Positions 33,553 to 42,696 of a DNA stretch of 64,000 nucleotides are shown one piece after another; the first letter of the stretch is position 1; each line of letters starts with the position of its first letter. The position numbers were made by a program, and so were the translations under genes. The stretch lies in contig NZ_JAVIWJ010000001.1 in assembly GCF_034314105.1 (NCBI RefSeq), forward strand, positions 1,027,501-1,091,500, written 5' to 3'. The DNA comes from Pseudomonas sp. AB6 (lineage in GTDB: Bacteria > Pseudomonadota > Gammaproteobacteria > Pseudomonadales > Pseudomonadaceae). The notes under the pieces were generated by a model. The model did not search any database. It had not been told where the DNA came from and saw only the letters and a list, made by a program, of their open reading frames with translations.

Positions 33553-33834
33553 ATGAAATTCCTGAAATTCTTCATCGCACGGATTGCGAAATATCTTACC
33601 GAGGTGTCTGCAATGTCTGATGAACCGATTCCTACTGATAGCGCACTGACCGAGCTGACCGTTAACGAGCTGACCGCATCTTTGGTTGCTGCGCCTTTGG
33701 TCGAGCCTGCATTTGTGGTTGTTCTCGTTCCTGAAACCATCTTCGCGAAACTCGAAACCATTCTCGGCGCGCTCGGTCATGAACTGCCGGTGTTCTTCTA
33801 CGAGGCCGTGGCGCTCGCGAAGAAGGCGTTGTAA
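33553..33834 (+). CDS. Hypothetical phage protein
   Basis: A 93-residue protein. An alternative start at ATG 33613 (GAGG upstream) would give a 73-residue protein beginning MSDEPIPTDSAL. The middle is a hydrophobic Val/Pro-rich stretch. An eight-bp inverted repeat overlaps the stop (33832-33860). Function unknown. Confidence 0.5.
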   Translation: MKFLKFFIARIAKYLTEVSAMSDEPIPTDSALTELTVNELTASLVAAPLVEPAFVVVLVPETIFAKLETILGALGHELPVFFYEAVALAKKAL

Positions 33835-33879
33835 GCCGAATGGGCTGATTAATCGGCTTACTGAATGAATGGAGGGTGC

Positions 33880-34308
33880 ATGACGACCATTGCTTACAAA
33901 GATGGCGTAGTTGCCTATGACTCCCGGTCAACTGCTCGTGAAAAGATCGTTTCAGATGACGCCGAGAAGTGCATTGAAGAGTGGGGCGTCAAGTTCATCC
34001 TTAGCGGCTGCGCCTCCGATTTTCCGGCGTTAATGGATGCATATTTCGGTTCAGAGCCGAGGGGCAACGGCATTGCAGGCTTCGCCATTGATGGCGGCGC
34101 ACTTTGGTTGATTGGTATTAGTGAAGATGACGGATTCTGGAAAGAGCGCCTGAGGCTTGATCAGTCGTGCGCCATCGGTAGTGGTGCAGATCACGCAATC
34201 ACTGCGATGGATATGGGCGCATCTGCTGCCGAAGCGGTTGAGATGGCGAAGAAACGGGATATCTATTCTGGCGGGCTGGTTCGGACGCTGATCGTTGCTG
34301 CTGAATAG
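33880..34308 (+). CDS. HslV/proteasome-beta-like Ntn-hydrolase of the phage
   Basis: A 142-residue protein. MTTIAYKDGVVAYDSR matches the N-terminus of HslV-like Ntn-hydrolases, where Thr after Met removal is the nucleophile; the later GSGADHAITAMDMGASAAEA matches the conserved glycine-rich and helix segment. GGAGG lies before ATG 33880. Phage members of this family are known as uncharacterised proteins near packaging genes. They may be proteases acting in head maturation, but no function is proven and no HslU partner is present. Confidence 0.75.
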   Translation: MTTIAYKDGVVAYDSRSTAREKIVSDDAEKCIEEWGVKFILSGCASDFPALMDAYFGSEPRGNGIAGFAIDGGALWLIGISEDDGFWKERLRLDQSCAIGSGADHAITAMDMGASAAEAVEMAKKRDIYSGGLVRTLIVAAE

Positions 34309-34358
34309 CGACACACAACAACCAAACATGCGAGGCACCAAGTCTCAAAGGATTCCCC

Positions 34359-35111
34359 ATGGCGCTGACAGCAAAACAGCAGCGCTTTGTTGATGAATAC
34401 CTGAAAGACTTGAATGCCACGCAAGCAGCTATCCGTGCGGGTTACAGCAAGAAAACGGCAAACGTTATCGCTGCGCAGAACTTATCAAAACTTAACATTC
34501 AGTCCGAAATCGCAGATCGCATGAATGTTAGGGGGCAGAAAGCATCGATCACTCAAACAATGGTGCTTGAGCGTCTATGGATGATTGCCACTGCCAACCC
34601 TAACGAACTGATCGAACACAGGCGCATCTGTTGTCGTCATTGCTTCGGCGCAGGTCACTCCTATCAGTGGAAAACTAAAGAAGAGTTCGAGCGTGAATCT
34701 GTGCTCATGGCTGCCAAGGGCATACCACCTCAGACAGACGACGGCGGCTTTGGCTACGACGCCACGGTACTGCCGCACCCGAAGTGCCCGAATTGCCACG
34801 GCGAGGGCCTTGGTCGTATCCATGCTCGGGATTCCCGCACAGTCAGTCCCGCTGCATTAGCTCTATATGCTGGCGTGAAGCAGACGAAAGACGGCGGCTT
34901 CGAAGTAAAGATGCATGACCAGTTAGCCGCGCTCGACAAGGTGGCCAAGCACCTAGGTATGTTTTCGGACAAGGCCAGTTCGCCACTCGACGACGAAATC
35001 AAGAAGCTTGAGATTGAAAGGCGCCGCGCCGAACTGAAACTGATAGAAAAGGGCGGAGGGAACTCTAACGCCCAGCTTCTAGCTGATCTTATTGCAGGGT
35101 TGCCATCGTGA
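34359..35111 (+). CDS. Terminase small subunit
   Basis: A 250-residue protein of the terminase_2 type. The N-terminal 50 residues form the DNA-binding HTH (KQQRFVDEYLKDLNATQAAI and GYSKKTANVIAAQ). Residues 91-146 carry a probable zinc finger (CCRHC and CPNCHG), and the end is an alpha-helical oligomerisation tail. It recognises the packaging site and recruits the large subunit. Stop overlaps the next start. Confidence 0.9.
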   Translation: MALTAKQQRFVDEYLKDLNATQAAIRAGYSKKTANVIAAQNLSKLNIQSEIADRMNVRGQKASITQTMVLERLWMIATANPNELIEHRRICCRHCFGAGHSYQWKTKEEFERESVLMAAKGIPPQTDDGGFGYDATVLPHPKCPNCHGEGLGRIHARDSRTVSPAALALYAGVKQTKDGGFEVKMHDQLAALDKVAKHLGMFSDKASSPLDDEIKKLEIERRRAELKLIEKGGGNSNAQLLADLIAGLPS

Positions 35112-36430
35112 AAGCCACCGGGAACCTGATGCTTGATCGCCAGCTTTCGCGCTGGTACCCGCTAAAGGATCACCCGGTACAGCTCGCATTGGTCGCCGCC
35201 GTGTCAGAAGGTATCCGCTTTCCGTTGGTGCCCGCCGGTCGTCGGAGCGGAAAGACTGAACGATTTAAGCGCTTCGTGGTGAAGCAGGCGTTTGCCTATC
35301 CGGGCATGTACTTCGCCGCCGCCCCAACGCACGCGCAGGCGAAGAAGATATTTTGGGACGACCTGAAGCTGTTCACGCTTTGCTGTATGCACAGTCGCAG
35401 GCCTTCCGAGTCTGACCTGATTATCTACTTGGATAACGGCAGCGAGATTCACGTCATTGGCCTGGACAAGCCGCAGCGTATTGAGGGCATCCCGTGGACT
35501 GGCGGCGGCATCGATGAGTTTGCCGACATCAAGCCGGACGCATGGGAGTCGAATATTCTCCCGGCGCTGAACACCGTTAACCCGACCATGCCCGATTACC
35601 GCGCTTGGTGCTGGCTGCTCGGCGTTCCTGACGGCCTGAACCACTACTATGACCTATGCATGCAGGCTGAGTCCGGCACCGACCCGAACTTCAGGGTGTT
35701 TCATTGGAAGTCTGCGGAGATCCTGCCGCCCGACGTGATCGACGCCATGAAGCTGGCGATGTCTGCAAAGCAGTTCAAGCAAGAATTTGAAGCCTCGTTC
35801 GAGACGGCATCTGGCCGTATTTACGAGGACTACAGCAAAAACAATCACACCAATGCCCGCATAGAGCCGCATGAGCAGCTTCTGTGGATGCATGATCAGA
35901 ACTACACGCCGCTGTCCTCTGCCGTCGGAGTGCGACGTGACAACTCGCTGTATCTGCTCGATGAAATTGTGCTGACTAGCGCGGTATCAAAACAGTCGGC
36001 AATCGAATTTGTGGACAAGTTCAAGGATCACACGAACAAACACGTGATGATTTATGGCGACCCCGCCGGGCAGGCTGGCGAGATACATGGGCACGCATCC
36101 GACTACACCGATATCGAAGGCGTGCTGCGGGCAAACGGTTGGACCTATGTCCGCAACGTAAAACCTGCCCACCCAGCTATCAAGGATCGACAGAACGCAG
36201 TCCGCACAAAGATTCGTACCGTTGACGGAGACATAAGTTTGTTCGTCAATCCAGCTACTGCGAAGTGGTGCGACAAGGGTCTATCAACCGTCCAGCTACA
36301 GCTAGGGTCAACCTTTCAGGAAGACCAGAAAAATAAGTACCAGCACATAACCACCGCAATCGGCTACTGCGTCGACGTGCTGTGGCCAAGCATCAAGCGC
36401 ACATCCACCATATCGAGCCTGAGCCTATAG
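35108..36430 (+). CDS. Terminase large subunit
   Basis: A 440-residue packaging motor. Walker A is GRRSGKT (residues 44-50), Walker B GGGIDEFAD with Asp136-Glu137; the C-terminal nuclease contains MIYGDPAG. It translocates DNA into the prohead and cuts concatemers. GTG 35108 overlaps the small-subunit stop. Headful or cos packaging cannot be decided here. Confidence 0.92.
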   Translation: MKATGNLMLDRQLSRWYPLKDHPVQLALVAAVSEGIRFPLVPAGRRSGKTERFKRFVVKQAFAYPGMYFAAAPTHAQAKKIFWDDLKLFTLCCMHSRRPSESDLIIYLDNGSEIHVIGLDKPQRIEGIPWTGGGIDEFADIKPDAWESNILPALNTVNPTMPDYRAWCWLLGVPDGLNHYYDLCMQAESGTDPNFRVFHWKSAEILPPDVIDAMKLAMSAKQFKQEFEASFETASGRIYEDYSKNNHTNARIEPHEQLLWMHDQNYTPLSSAVGVRRDNSLYLLDEIVLTSAVSKQSAIEFVDKFKDHTNKHVMIYGDPAGQAGEIHGHASDYTDIEGVLRANGWTYVRNVKPAHPAIKDRQNAVRTKIRTVDGDISLFVNPATAKWCDKGLSTVQLQLGSTFQEDQKNKYQHITTAIGYCVDVLWPSIKRTSTISSLSL

Positions 36431-36431
36431 C

Positions 36432-37841
36432 ATGCAAAAACTCAATGAGCCGTCGCAAGCGGTCAAGGACATGCAGGGCGGATGGGCCAAGATTGATGCG
36501 CTTTGCGGCGGCACTGATGCTATGCGCGCGGCCGGCGAACTGTATTTACCTCGGTTCAAGTCTGAAAACCCTGCCGATTACGACTACCGCCTGAAAACGT
36601 CAACCCTGTTCAATGCTCTTGAGCACACGATAGAGAATTTAGCGTCCAAGCCGTTTGCTGAGCCGATCAAACATAAAGATATTGGCGCTACAGCCGAAGT
36701 CTGGATGGATAACATTGATCTGTCCGAGCGCAACCTGCACGTATTCGCTGGTGAATTGCTCACGGCTGGCATCAAGTATGGGCTGACGCACATTCTGGCT
36801 GATTACAGTCGGGCCGGTAGCGCCAAAACTCTTGCCGACGAGCGCGCACTAGGGTTGCGCCCTTACGCAGTTCACATCCTGCCAACCAGCATACTTGGAT
36901 GGAAGAGCAGCAAAATTGGCGGTGTCGAGCGCCTGACACAACTGCGGATTCGAGAAGCAGTAAAGGTTGATGACGGACCTTTTGGCACCAAAGACGTAAC
37001 GCAAGTTCGCGTTCTCGAGATAGGCAAGTGGTCTACCTACCGGGAAAACGAAAAGTCAGAATGGGTTATTTTTGAGTTTGGCCAGGTCATGCTTAATGCG
37101 CAGACCCCGCTCGACTTCATTCCCCTTGTAACCTTCTATACAAAGCGCACAGGCTTCATGACCGCTGCGCCACCATTGCGTAACCTTGCCGACCTAAATA
37201 TCGAGCATTGGCAGTCGTATAGCGACCAGACAACCATTTTGCATGTCGCGAGGGTTCCTATCCTTGCCCGGATCGGCGTCATAAATAACGGCGATACACC
37301 TGCTCCGATAAGCATTGGAGCGAGCTCGCTCATTGATTTGCCGGCGAACGCAGATCTTAAGTTTGTCGAGCATAGCGGTGAAGCTGCAGGTGCCGGTCGA
37401 GAATCGATCAGAGACATAGAGGAGCGCATGCGCTTTCTCGGCGCCGAGCTGCTTATCCCAACGGCCGGCAACGTGACAGCCACCCAAGCCGCGCTGGATT
37501 CATCAAGTCAGCAATGCCAGCTATCCGCTATGGCTCAAGGACTAGAAAACGCGCTGGATAAGACCGTTCACATCATGCAGCGCTGGGCCGGGCTGGCAGA
37601 GACCGGGACGATTGACGTATTTGATGACTTTGTTGCTTCAGCCATAACCGGTCAAACCGAAAGCGTTCTTTTGGCTGCTGCACAGGCCGGGCTTATTTCT
37701 CGCGAAACGTTCTTCAATGAGATGGTGAGGCGTAGTGCGATCACCCCCGATCTTAGCTGGGAAACCGAAATAGAGCGGCCGCCCAACAAGCCGCTGCCGC
37801 CAGACGTAGCACCCACCAACATAAACATTTCAGGCAGCTAG
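36432..37841 (+). CDS. Portal protein (DUF4055 type)
   Basis: A 469-residue protein directly after the terminase. N-terminal KDMQGGWAKIDALCGG and LYLPRF followed by ADYDYRLKTSTLFNALEHTI fit DUF4055 portal-like proteins, which form the dodecameric DNA entry ring. Position between terminase and scaffold supports this. Confidence 0.8.
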   Translation: MQKLNEPSQAVKDMQGGWAKIDALCGGTDAMRAAGELYLPRFKSENPADYDYRLKTSTLFNALEHTIENLASKPFAEPIKHKDIGATAEVWMDNIDLSERNLHVFAGELLTAGIKYGLTHILADYSRAGSAKTLADERALGLRPYAVHILPTSILGWKSSKIGGVERLTQLRIREAVKVDDGPFGTKDVTQVRVLEIGKWSTYRENEKSEWVIFEFGQVMLNAQTPLDFIPLVTFYTKRTGFMTAAPPLRNLADLNIEHWQSYSDQTTILHVARVPILARIGVINNGDTPAPISIGASSLIDLPANADLKFVEHSGEAAGAGRESIRDIEERMRFLGAELLIPTAGNVTATQAALDSSSQQCQLSAMAQGLENALDKTVHIMQRWAGLAETGTIDVFDDFVASAITGQTESVLLAAAQAGLISRETFFNEMVRRSAITPDLSWETEIERPPNKPLPPDVAPTNINISGS

Positions 37842-37909
37842 CCGCGACGGCTAACTGCTTCTTTTCTGTGGGCGTGATGCCCGCGCAATAAATCCGAGAG
37901 GGATTACCG

Positions 37910-38653
37910 ATGGCGCTTGATCTGATTGTCGATTCGCTGGATGCATTGCCGGAAGCATTGCGCACTCTGTACGTTGCCGACGGCGCAAAATTCAAGCTGG
38001 ACGTTTCCGGCCTTGAAGATACCAGCGGCTTGAAAAGCGCACTTGAAAAAGAGCGCAAGTCTGCCCGCGAGAGCGAAGCGCAATCGAAGGCATGGAAGTC
38101 GCTAGGCAAAACCACGGAAGAGATTCAAGCCCTTATCGAGGCTCAGGCAAAATCCGAAGAAGACAGCGCCATCAAGGCTGGGGAATTCGACAAACTTCGC
38201 AAACTGGACCTTGAAAAGTCCCAGGCAGAACTAACTCGGCGTGATACCGAGAAAGCCTCCATGCAGAAGACGCTCGAAAGCCATCTTATCGACGCCGCTG
38301 CCATCTCCGCGATAGCTCAGCACAAGGGCTCTCCAGAGCTGCTGCTGCCGCACGTCAAGTCGGTCACGCAGGTCATCAACGATAACGGCCAGTACAAAAC
38401 CGTGATCGTCGACAAAGATGGCGCTCCACGTGTGAACGCCACGGGCCATCCTCTCAGCATTCAAGAGTTCGTTAGCGAGATGCGCAACGATTCGATTTAC
38501 GGCCGTGCCTTCGAGGCTACCGGCGTTAACGGCAGCGGGAAGCAGTCAGATAGCAACAGTAACGGCAGCGTGACTTCCGTCGCGTCCACCGACAAAACGG
38601 CCATTGGTGCCAACCTCGAAGGCATTGCCAGCGGGACCATCAAAGTCGTTTAA
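37910..38653 (+). CDS. Capsid scaffolding-like protein
   Basis: A 247-residue protein with an extended charged coiled coil (residues 40-125, such as LEKERKSARESEAQSKAWKS) and a Ser/Asn-rich C-terminal tail. It lies between portal and coat, as scaffolds do. A terminator-like hairpin follows. Confidence 0.7.
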   Translation: MALDLIVDSLDALPEALRTLYVADGAKFKLDVSGLEDTSGLKSALEKERKSARESEAQSKAWKSLGKTTEEIQALIEAQAKSEEDSAIKAGEFDKLRKLDLEKSQAELTRRDTEKASMQKTLESHLIDAAAISAIAQHKGSPELLLPHVKSVTQVINDNGQYKTVIVDKDGAPRVNATGHPLSIQEFVSEMRNDSIYGRAFEATGVNGSGKQSDSNSNGSVTSVASTDKTAIGANLEGIASGTIKVV

Positions 38654-38670
38654 CCAATCCCATAAAGCCT

Positions 38671-38700
38671 AAAGCCGCTCACGTCAGCGGCTTTTTTTTT
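38671..38700 (+). terminator. Terminator-like hairpin between scaffold and coat genes
   Basis: Nine-bp stem AAAGCCGCT/AGCGGCTTT, loop CACGTC, followed by a T-run. Inside the late operon it may lower or separate scaffold and coat transcripts. Confidence 0.75.
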
Positions 38701-38727
38701 GGCTAAAATTTATAAAGGGCATCTCCC

Positions 38728-39858
38728 ATGTCAAACGTATTAACGCAGGTCGCAACGCCGCTTTTGGCTCAAGGCCTGGTAGCGCTGCGCTCCATGAACG
38801 TCATGCCTCGCCTGGTCAACTCTGACTATCAGGGCGCGGCGCAAGAAAAGAACTCAGTCATCAACGTTCCAGTTCCGTCCGCCATCACGGTGCAGCAAGT
38901 TGTTCCTGGCGCCACTCCACCCGTGACTGCCGACATGTCGCCGACCAGCGTGCCGATCACCCTGGATCAGTGGTTCGAAGCACCGTTCTACATCACCGAC
39001 CAAGAAGCCATGAACGTGATGAAGGGCACTGTGCCGATGCAGGCAACCGAAGCCATCAAGTCGATTGCCAACAACGTCAACGCCTATATCCTCAATCTGG
39101 GCACCAGCTTTTTCAGCATGTCTGGCACGCCGGGCACTACTCCGTTCGCGTCGGATACCACGGCCGCATCGGTGGCGCGCAAGCTGCTGAACAAGCAATT
39201 GGCGCCTACCGGCGACCGTCGCATCGTTCTGGACATGGATTCCGAAGGCAACGCCATCATCCTGCCGATGTTCCAGCAGGCACAAATGGCCGGTAACAAC
39301 ACCACGCTGGTTGAGGGTGTGATTGGCCGCAAGGTCGGTTTTGATTGGTACGCTGATCAGCAAGTGCCGACATTCGTGTCTACCCCGCTGACTGTTGGCG
39401 CCTGTACTGCCAACGGCGTCAATAACGCTGGCTCCAAGCTTGTATCGATCGCTAAGGCGACGAACGCAAGCCCGCTGGTAAAAGGCGACATCATTAGCTT
39501 TGCGGGTAGCGCTCAGACCTACGTCGTAACTGCTGCCAATACCCTGTCGGTCGGCAACACTAACGTATCCATCTACCCCGGCCTCGTACTGGCAACTGCC
39601 GGTGGCGAAACCGTGACGCTGAAAGCAAGCCATGTGCTGAACCTGGCATTCCACCGTGACGCGATTGCCTTCGCTACTCGCCCACTACAAGAAGTTATCC
39701 ACCCGGCCGTGATCAGCGTTTCTCAGGTCGACCCGGTGTCTGGCCTGTCGCTGCGCCTGGAGATCACTCGCCAGCACAAGCAAACGCGCTACTCGTTCGA
39801 CATCCTCTACGGCGGCGCTTGCGTACGTCCGGAGCTGGGCACTCGGATCGCGGGCTAA
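38728..39858 (+). CDS. Major capsid protein (P22 coat family)
   Basis: A 376-residue protein matching the P22 gene 5-type coat (HK97 fold): N-terminal LTQVATPLLAQGLVALRSM and VNSDYQG, then VNVPVPSA-like strand region, TLDQWFEAPFYITDQEAM, and a C-terminal TRQHKQTRYSFDILYGGACV. It has the insertion region (about residues 220-300) expected in this family. It forms the icosahedral shell. Confidence 0.88.
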   Translation: MSNVLTQVATPLLAQGLVALRSMNVMPRLVNSDYQGAAQEKNSVINVPVPSAITVQQVVPGATPPVTADMSPTSVPITLDQWFEAPFYITDQEAMNVMKGTVPMQATEAIKSIANNVNAYILNLGTSFFSMSGTPGTTPFASDTTAASVARKLLNKQLAPTGDRRIVLDMDSEGNAIILPMFQQAQMAGNNTTLVEGVIGRKVGFDWYADQQVPTFVSTPLTVGACTANGVNNAGSKLVSIAKATNASPLVKGDIISFAGSAQTYVVTAANTLSVGNTNVSIYPGLVLATAGGETVTLKASHVLNLAFHRDAIAFATRPLQEVIHPAVISVSQVDPVSGLSLRLEITRQHKQTRYSFDILYGGACVRPELGTRIAG

Positions 39859-39914
39859 TCGGCACTTGGCTGGCGGCTTGATACTGAGCCGCTCGCTATT
39901 TTGTGGAGAATCAC

Positions 39915-40178
39915 ATGCAAATCATTTCTACAGACGTGCTCGACACCGTGCTGATTGTCGACGACTCGACAGAAAGCGGCACGCGACTGATCAATGCTTG
40001 CGACCTTGCGGTTAGCGACAAGGTGGTCGAAGAGATTGCCAAGGGCGGCAAACGTACAAAAAAAGTTACCGAGGTGGCCGCTCCAGCATTGCCAGCGACA
40101 GAAATAGCACCTGAGCCAGTGCCGGTAGACGCCGTTCAGGCAGATCCGACTCCAGCATTGCCAGCGACAGAGGCCTAA
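39915..40178 (+). CDS. Hypothetical phage head-region protein with Pro/Ala repeats
   Basis: An 87-residue protein. The first 50 residues are globular (MQIISTDVLDTVLIVDDSTE), followed by a linker with APALPATE twice, at about residues 55-62 and 79-86, around a PEPVPVDA stretch. Possibly head or neck associated. GGAG upstream of ATG 39915. Confidence 0.55.
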   Translation: MQIISTDVLDTVLIVDDSTESGTRLINACDLAVSDKVVEEIAKGGKRTKKVTEVAAPALPATEIAPEPVPVDAVQADPTPALPATEA

Positions 40179-40180
40179 TT

Positions 40181-40531
40181 ATGCCGATTGGAACTCCGAC
40201 TGCCAGCGCGCTTGAGACGGTGATAAATGCCGCGACAGCCGCCGTAACCGGTCAAGCATTTCAGGCTCGTCCTCTTAACCGTGCTTTTCAGGCATTTGTC
40301 ACCGGTACCGGCTCAGTAACTGCGACGGTGATCATCGAGGTGGGCATGGACGGCCTCAACTGGGCGACACGAGCCACCATCAGCATCAGTGGCGCAGCTG
40401 GAACCAACGCCGCCAGCGGTGTTTATGTGGATACGCTTTCGCCATTCCCTTACGTACGCGGCTCGCTGACTGCGATCACTGGCACGAACGCGGCATGCAC
40501 CTTGCTGATGGCCGGAAACGCTGGTGGATGA
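40181..40531 (+). CDS. Hypothetical phage structural protein
   Basis: A 116-residue, Ala/Thr-rich, beta-strand-rich protein (SVTATVIIEVGMDGLNWATR) without charged helices. It may be a head decoration or neck protein, inferred from position. Confidence 0.55.
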   Translation: MPIGTPTASALETVINAATAAVTGQAFQARPLNRAFQAFVTGTGSVTATVIIEVGMDGLNWATRATISISGAAGTNAASGVYVDTLSPFPYVRGSLTAITGTNAACTLLMAGNAGG

Positions 40532-40561
40532 GCCAAATAAATCGAAAGGAGAGCACGCGAA

Positions 40562-40957
40562 ATGCTTACCGATACCCAGCTCTCCGATGCCAGGCGCTAT
40601 GCGGGCTACCCATTTCGGGGTGATCTGACGCTGGGCGATGGTCTTGACCTAGCTCACGGCTGGGTTTCTCCAATCATCTGGCAGACACTCCAGCATCGCT
40701 TAACCACGTTGCGGCCGGAAGAAGAAGTCCGAATCATTACCTTTCTGACTACGCTGGCAGGATTGGAAACTGATGTCACGGGCTCAAGTTCTAACCTGGA
40801 CACGGATCAGGCAGCAGTCTGGACGCATAACAAAAACGAAGTTAACGACCGAATGAGTCTTTATCGGCTATGGCGTCGTGAGCTGTGCGCGTTTATTGGC
40901 GTTCCGCCTGGTCCAGGCCTTGGCGGCTCAGGCAGCACAACTATCTCTCGGTGCTGA
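40562..40957 (+). CDS. Head-tail connector-like protein
   Basis: A 131-residue protein. MLTDTQLSDARRYAGYPFRG and the conserved LYRLWRRELCAFIGVPP near the end fit the small helical adaptor (DUF4054-type or neck) proteins found after coat genes. Confidence 0.6.
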   Translation: MLTDTQLSDARRYAGYPFRGDLTLGDGLDLAHGWVSPIIWQTLQHRLTTLRPEEEVRIITFLTTLAGLETDVTGSSSNLDTDQAAVWTHNKNEVNDRMSLYRLWRRELCAFIGVPPGPGLGGSGSTTISRC

Positions 40958-40958
40958 C

Positions 40959-41597
40959 ATGGACGGAACAAAGCTCCAGGCCAAGATTTACAAAGGTTAC
41001 GGGCAGGCAGCCAAGCGTATCGGTTTCGACTACCAGCAATTTCGCGCTACTAGCGCCAACAATCCGCTGCTGACAACCGCTATTCAAACGCTGTCTGCTT
41101 CGTTTACCACCAATTTTACTTACAGCGCCCCGAACAAATACGGTCAAGCCACATGGCTGGCTCTTTTTGATGCAACGCGGTGCGCGCCGGGCGACATTCT
41201 GACCGGGCAGGGCGGGACATTCTTCATTGCCGCCATGCAGTCAACGCTGCCGATCTACTGCGTGCAGACGAACCGGACTATCTCGGTCTTGCGCGTCAGC
41301 ATGGATTCCGGTGTTGGCCTTGGCGGCTACGGCGGTGATACGCCAGCCACGGAAGTTCCATTGATGACGGGATGGCCTGCCAGCGTGCTCCAGGGCACGA
41401 AAGGCGAGGCAAACCCGACCAATCTACCGGGCGATGTGCGCACGCCATGGTGGGCGATCCTGATGCCTGCCTGGCCGGGCATCGTCTTGCGCACCAGTGA
41501 CATCATTCTTGATGAAATTGGCCGCAAGTACGTTATTTCGAGCGCCGAGCTTACGGATATGGGATGGCGGTGCACGGCTATGCAGGCACAGGTGTGA
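40959..41597 (+). CDS. Neck/tail-completion-like protein of unknown family
   Basis: A 212-residue protein starting two bases after the preceding stop (MDGTKLQAKIYKGYGQAAKR). Mostly beta with many aromatic residues. Position suggests the head-tail interface. No motif recognised; the ribosome site is weak, so translational coupling is likely. Confidence 0.6.
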   Translation: MDGTKLQAKIYKGYGQAAKRIGFDYQQFRATSANNPLLTTAIQTLSASFTTNFTYSAPNKYGQATWLALFDATRCAPGDILTGQGGTFFIAAMQSTLPIYCVQTNRTISVLRVSMDSGVGLGGYGGDTPATEVPLMTGWPASVLQGTKGEANPTNLPGDVRTPWWAILMPAWPGIVLRTSDIILDEIGRKYVISSAELTDMGWRCTAMQAQV

Positions 41598-41598
41598 T

Positions 41599-42420
41599 AT
41601 GGCCGACCTATCAGATGTACTGAATCAGCTCGCCGCCCGGGTAGCAACAATCGTTTACCCGAACGGCATTGGGCAGCCAAGCGTCAGCAGCATCCCGACC
41701 AAGATTTACCCTGGATGGCCCGTGGCGAACGAGCTTGAAGCCGATCTGAAAGCAGGGAAGGTTCACGTCAGCGTTTACCCAAGAGGCCCAGACCGGAAAT
41801 CCACGCGCCACCTCGGTCGGTCATGGGTTCCGATCATAGCGCCCATGCACACTGTCACGCTGACAGTCGTCGGCGCGGTCGTGACGCTCTCGGGCACCGT
41901 CAGCGCGCAGAACCTGCTGATCAACCTGAACGGCATCAGCTACATCTACACCATGCTGCTCACGGACACGCTCACGACTGCCGCTACCGGACTTGCCTCT
42001 CTGATCCCTGGCGCTTCCAGCTCTGGACCTGTCGTCACACTTACTGGTGCGCACAGCGTCTTTGCGCGAGTCGGCGGAATAGGCACCTCGATCAAGGAAA
42101 CCAAGCGGCAGGAGCAGCAGTTCCAGATCACGGTCTGGGCGCCGACTCCGTCTACTCGGGACGCCACGGCCAAGCAGATCGATTCAATCCTGTCCGACGC
42201 CACCAACATGGCATTGCCCGACGGATCTGCCGGGATCATCCGCTACGCACAGACGCTTCAGACGGATCAGCTTGAAAAGGCCGGGCTCTACCGCCGGGAT
42301 TTGATCTACACCGTCGACTACGCAACAGTCCAGACACAAACCATCGCCGAGGTTATTGCTCCGGTGCTGAACATTGAAAACGCCCAGACCGGGCTTCCTG
42401 CATCAACCAGCAACCCTTGA
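41599..42420 (+). CDS. Tail-terminator-like or neck protein
   Basis: A 273-residue protein with a helical start (MADLSDVLNQLAARVATIVY) and a long beta-rich middle, an insert resembling an Ig-like segment (TVTLTVVGAVVTLSG). Just before the tail sheath. Position fits tail completion; not proven. Confidence 0.55.
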   Translation: MADLSDVLNQLAARVATIVYPNGIGQPSVSSIPTKIYPGWPVANELEADLKAGKVHVSVYPRGPDRKSTRHLGRSWVPIIAPMHTVTLTVVGAVVTLSGTVSAQNLLINLNGISYIYTMLLTDTLTTAATGLASLIPGASSSGPVVTLTGAHSVFARVGGIGTSIKETKRQEQQFQITVWAPTPSTRDATAKQIDSILSDATNMALPDGSAGIIRYAQTLQTDQLEKAGLYRRDLIYTVDYATVQTQTIAEVIAPVLNIENAQTGLPASTSNP

Positions 42421-42428
42421 GGCCCGAT

Positions 42429-42635
42429 ATGGACAACGACGTTACCGATACTCCGCTCGCGCCAGCCGCAACGGTTGCAGCGGCGAAAGCCACTCCTTCT
42501 GCTCCATCGCTCGCGCTGACCGTCAAATTTGCCTTTGCTGACTACCAGCAAGGCCAGCGAATCACCGATGCGACTGAAGTTGCTGCGGTGCTTTCCGGTG
42601 AAAACGCTGCAAACGTACTGAAAACCGCCGCCTAA
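42429..42635 (+). CDS. 68-residue hypothetical protein
   Basis: Ala/Thr-rich N-terminus, then LALTVKFAFADYQQGQRITD. GAGG lies six bases before ATG 42429. Followed by a terminator-like hairpin. Confidence 0.5.
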   Translation: MDNDVTDTPLAPAATVAAAKATPSAPSLALTVKFAFADYQQGQRITDATEVAAVLSGENAANVLKTAA

Positions 42636-42656
42636 AAGCGAAAACACACACAAAAG

Positions 42657-42681
42657 AAACCGCCCTTAGTGGCGGTTTTTT
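42657..42681 (+). terminator. Terminator-like hairpin before the sheath gene
   Basis: AAACCGCC/GGCGGTTT stem, loop CTTAGT, then a T-run. It is immediately followed by CATTTGGAGGAAGCC and the sheath ATG. Confidence 0.7.
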
Positions 42682-42696
42682 CATTTGGAGGAAGCC

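Noticed and set aside
38854..39654. A 266-codon open frame antisense to the major capsid gene
   Set aside because: Rich in Arg, His and Gly as expected from the reverse of GC-rich codons; no start signals and opposed to late transcription.
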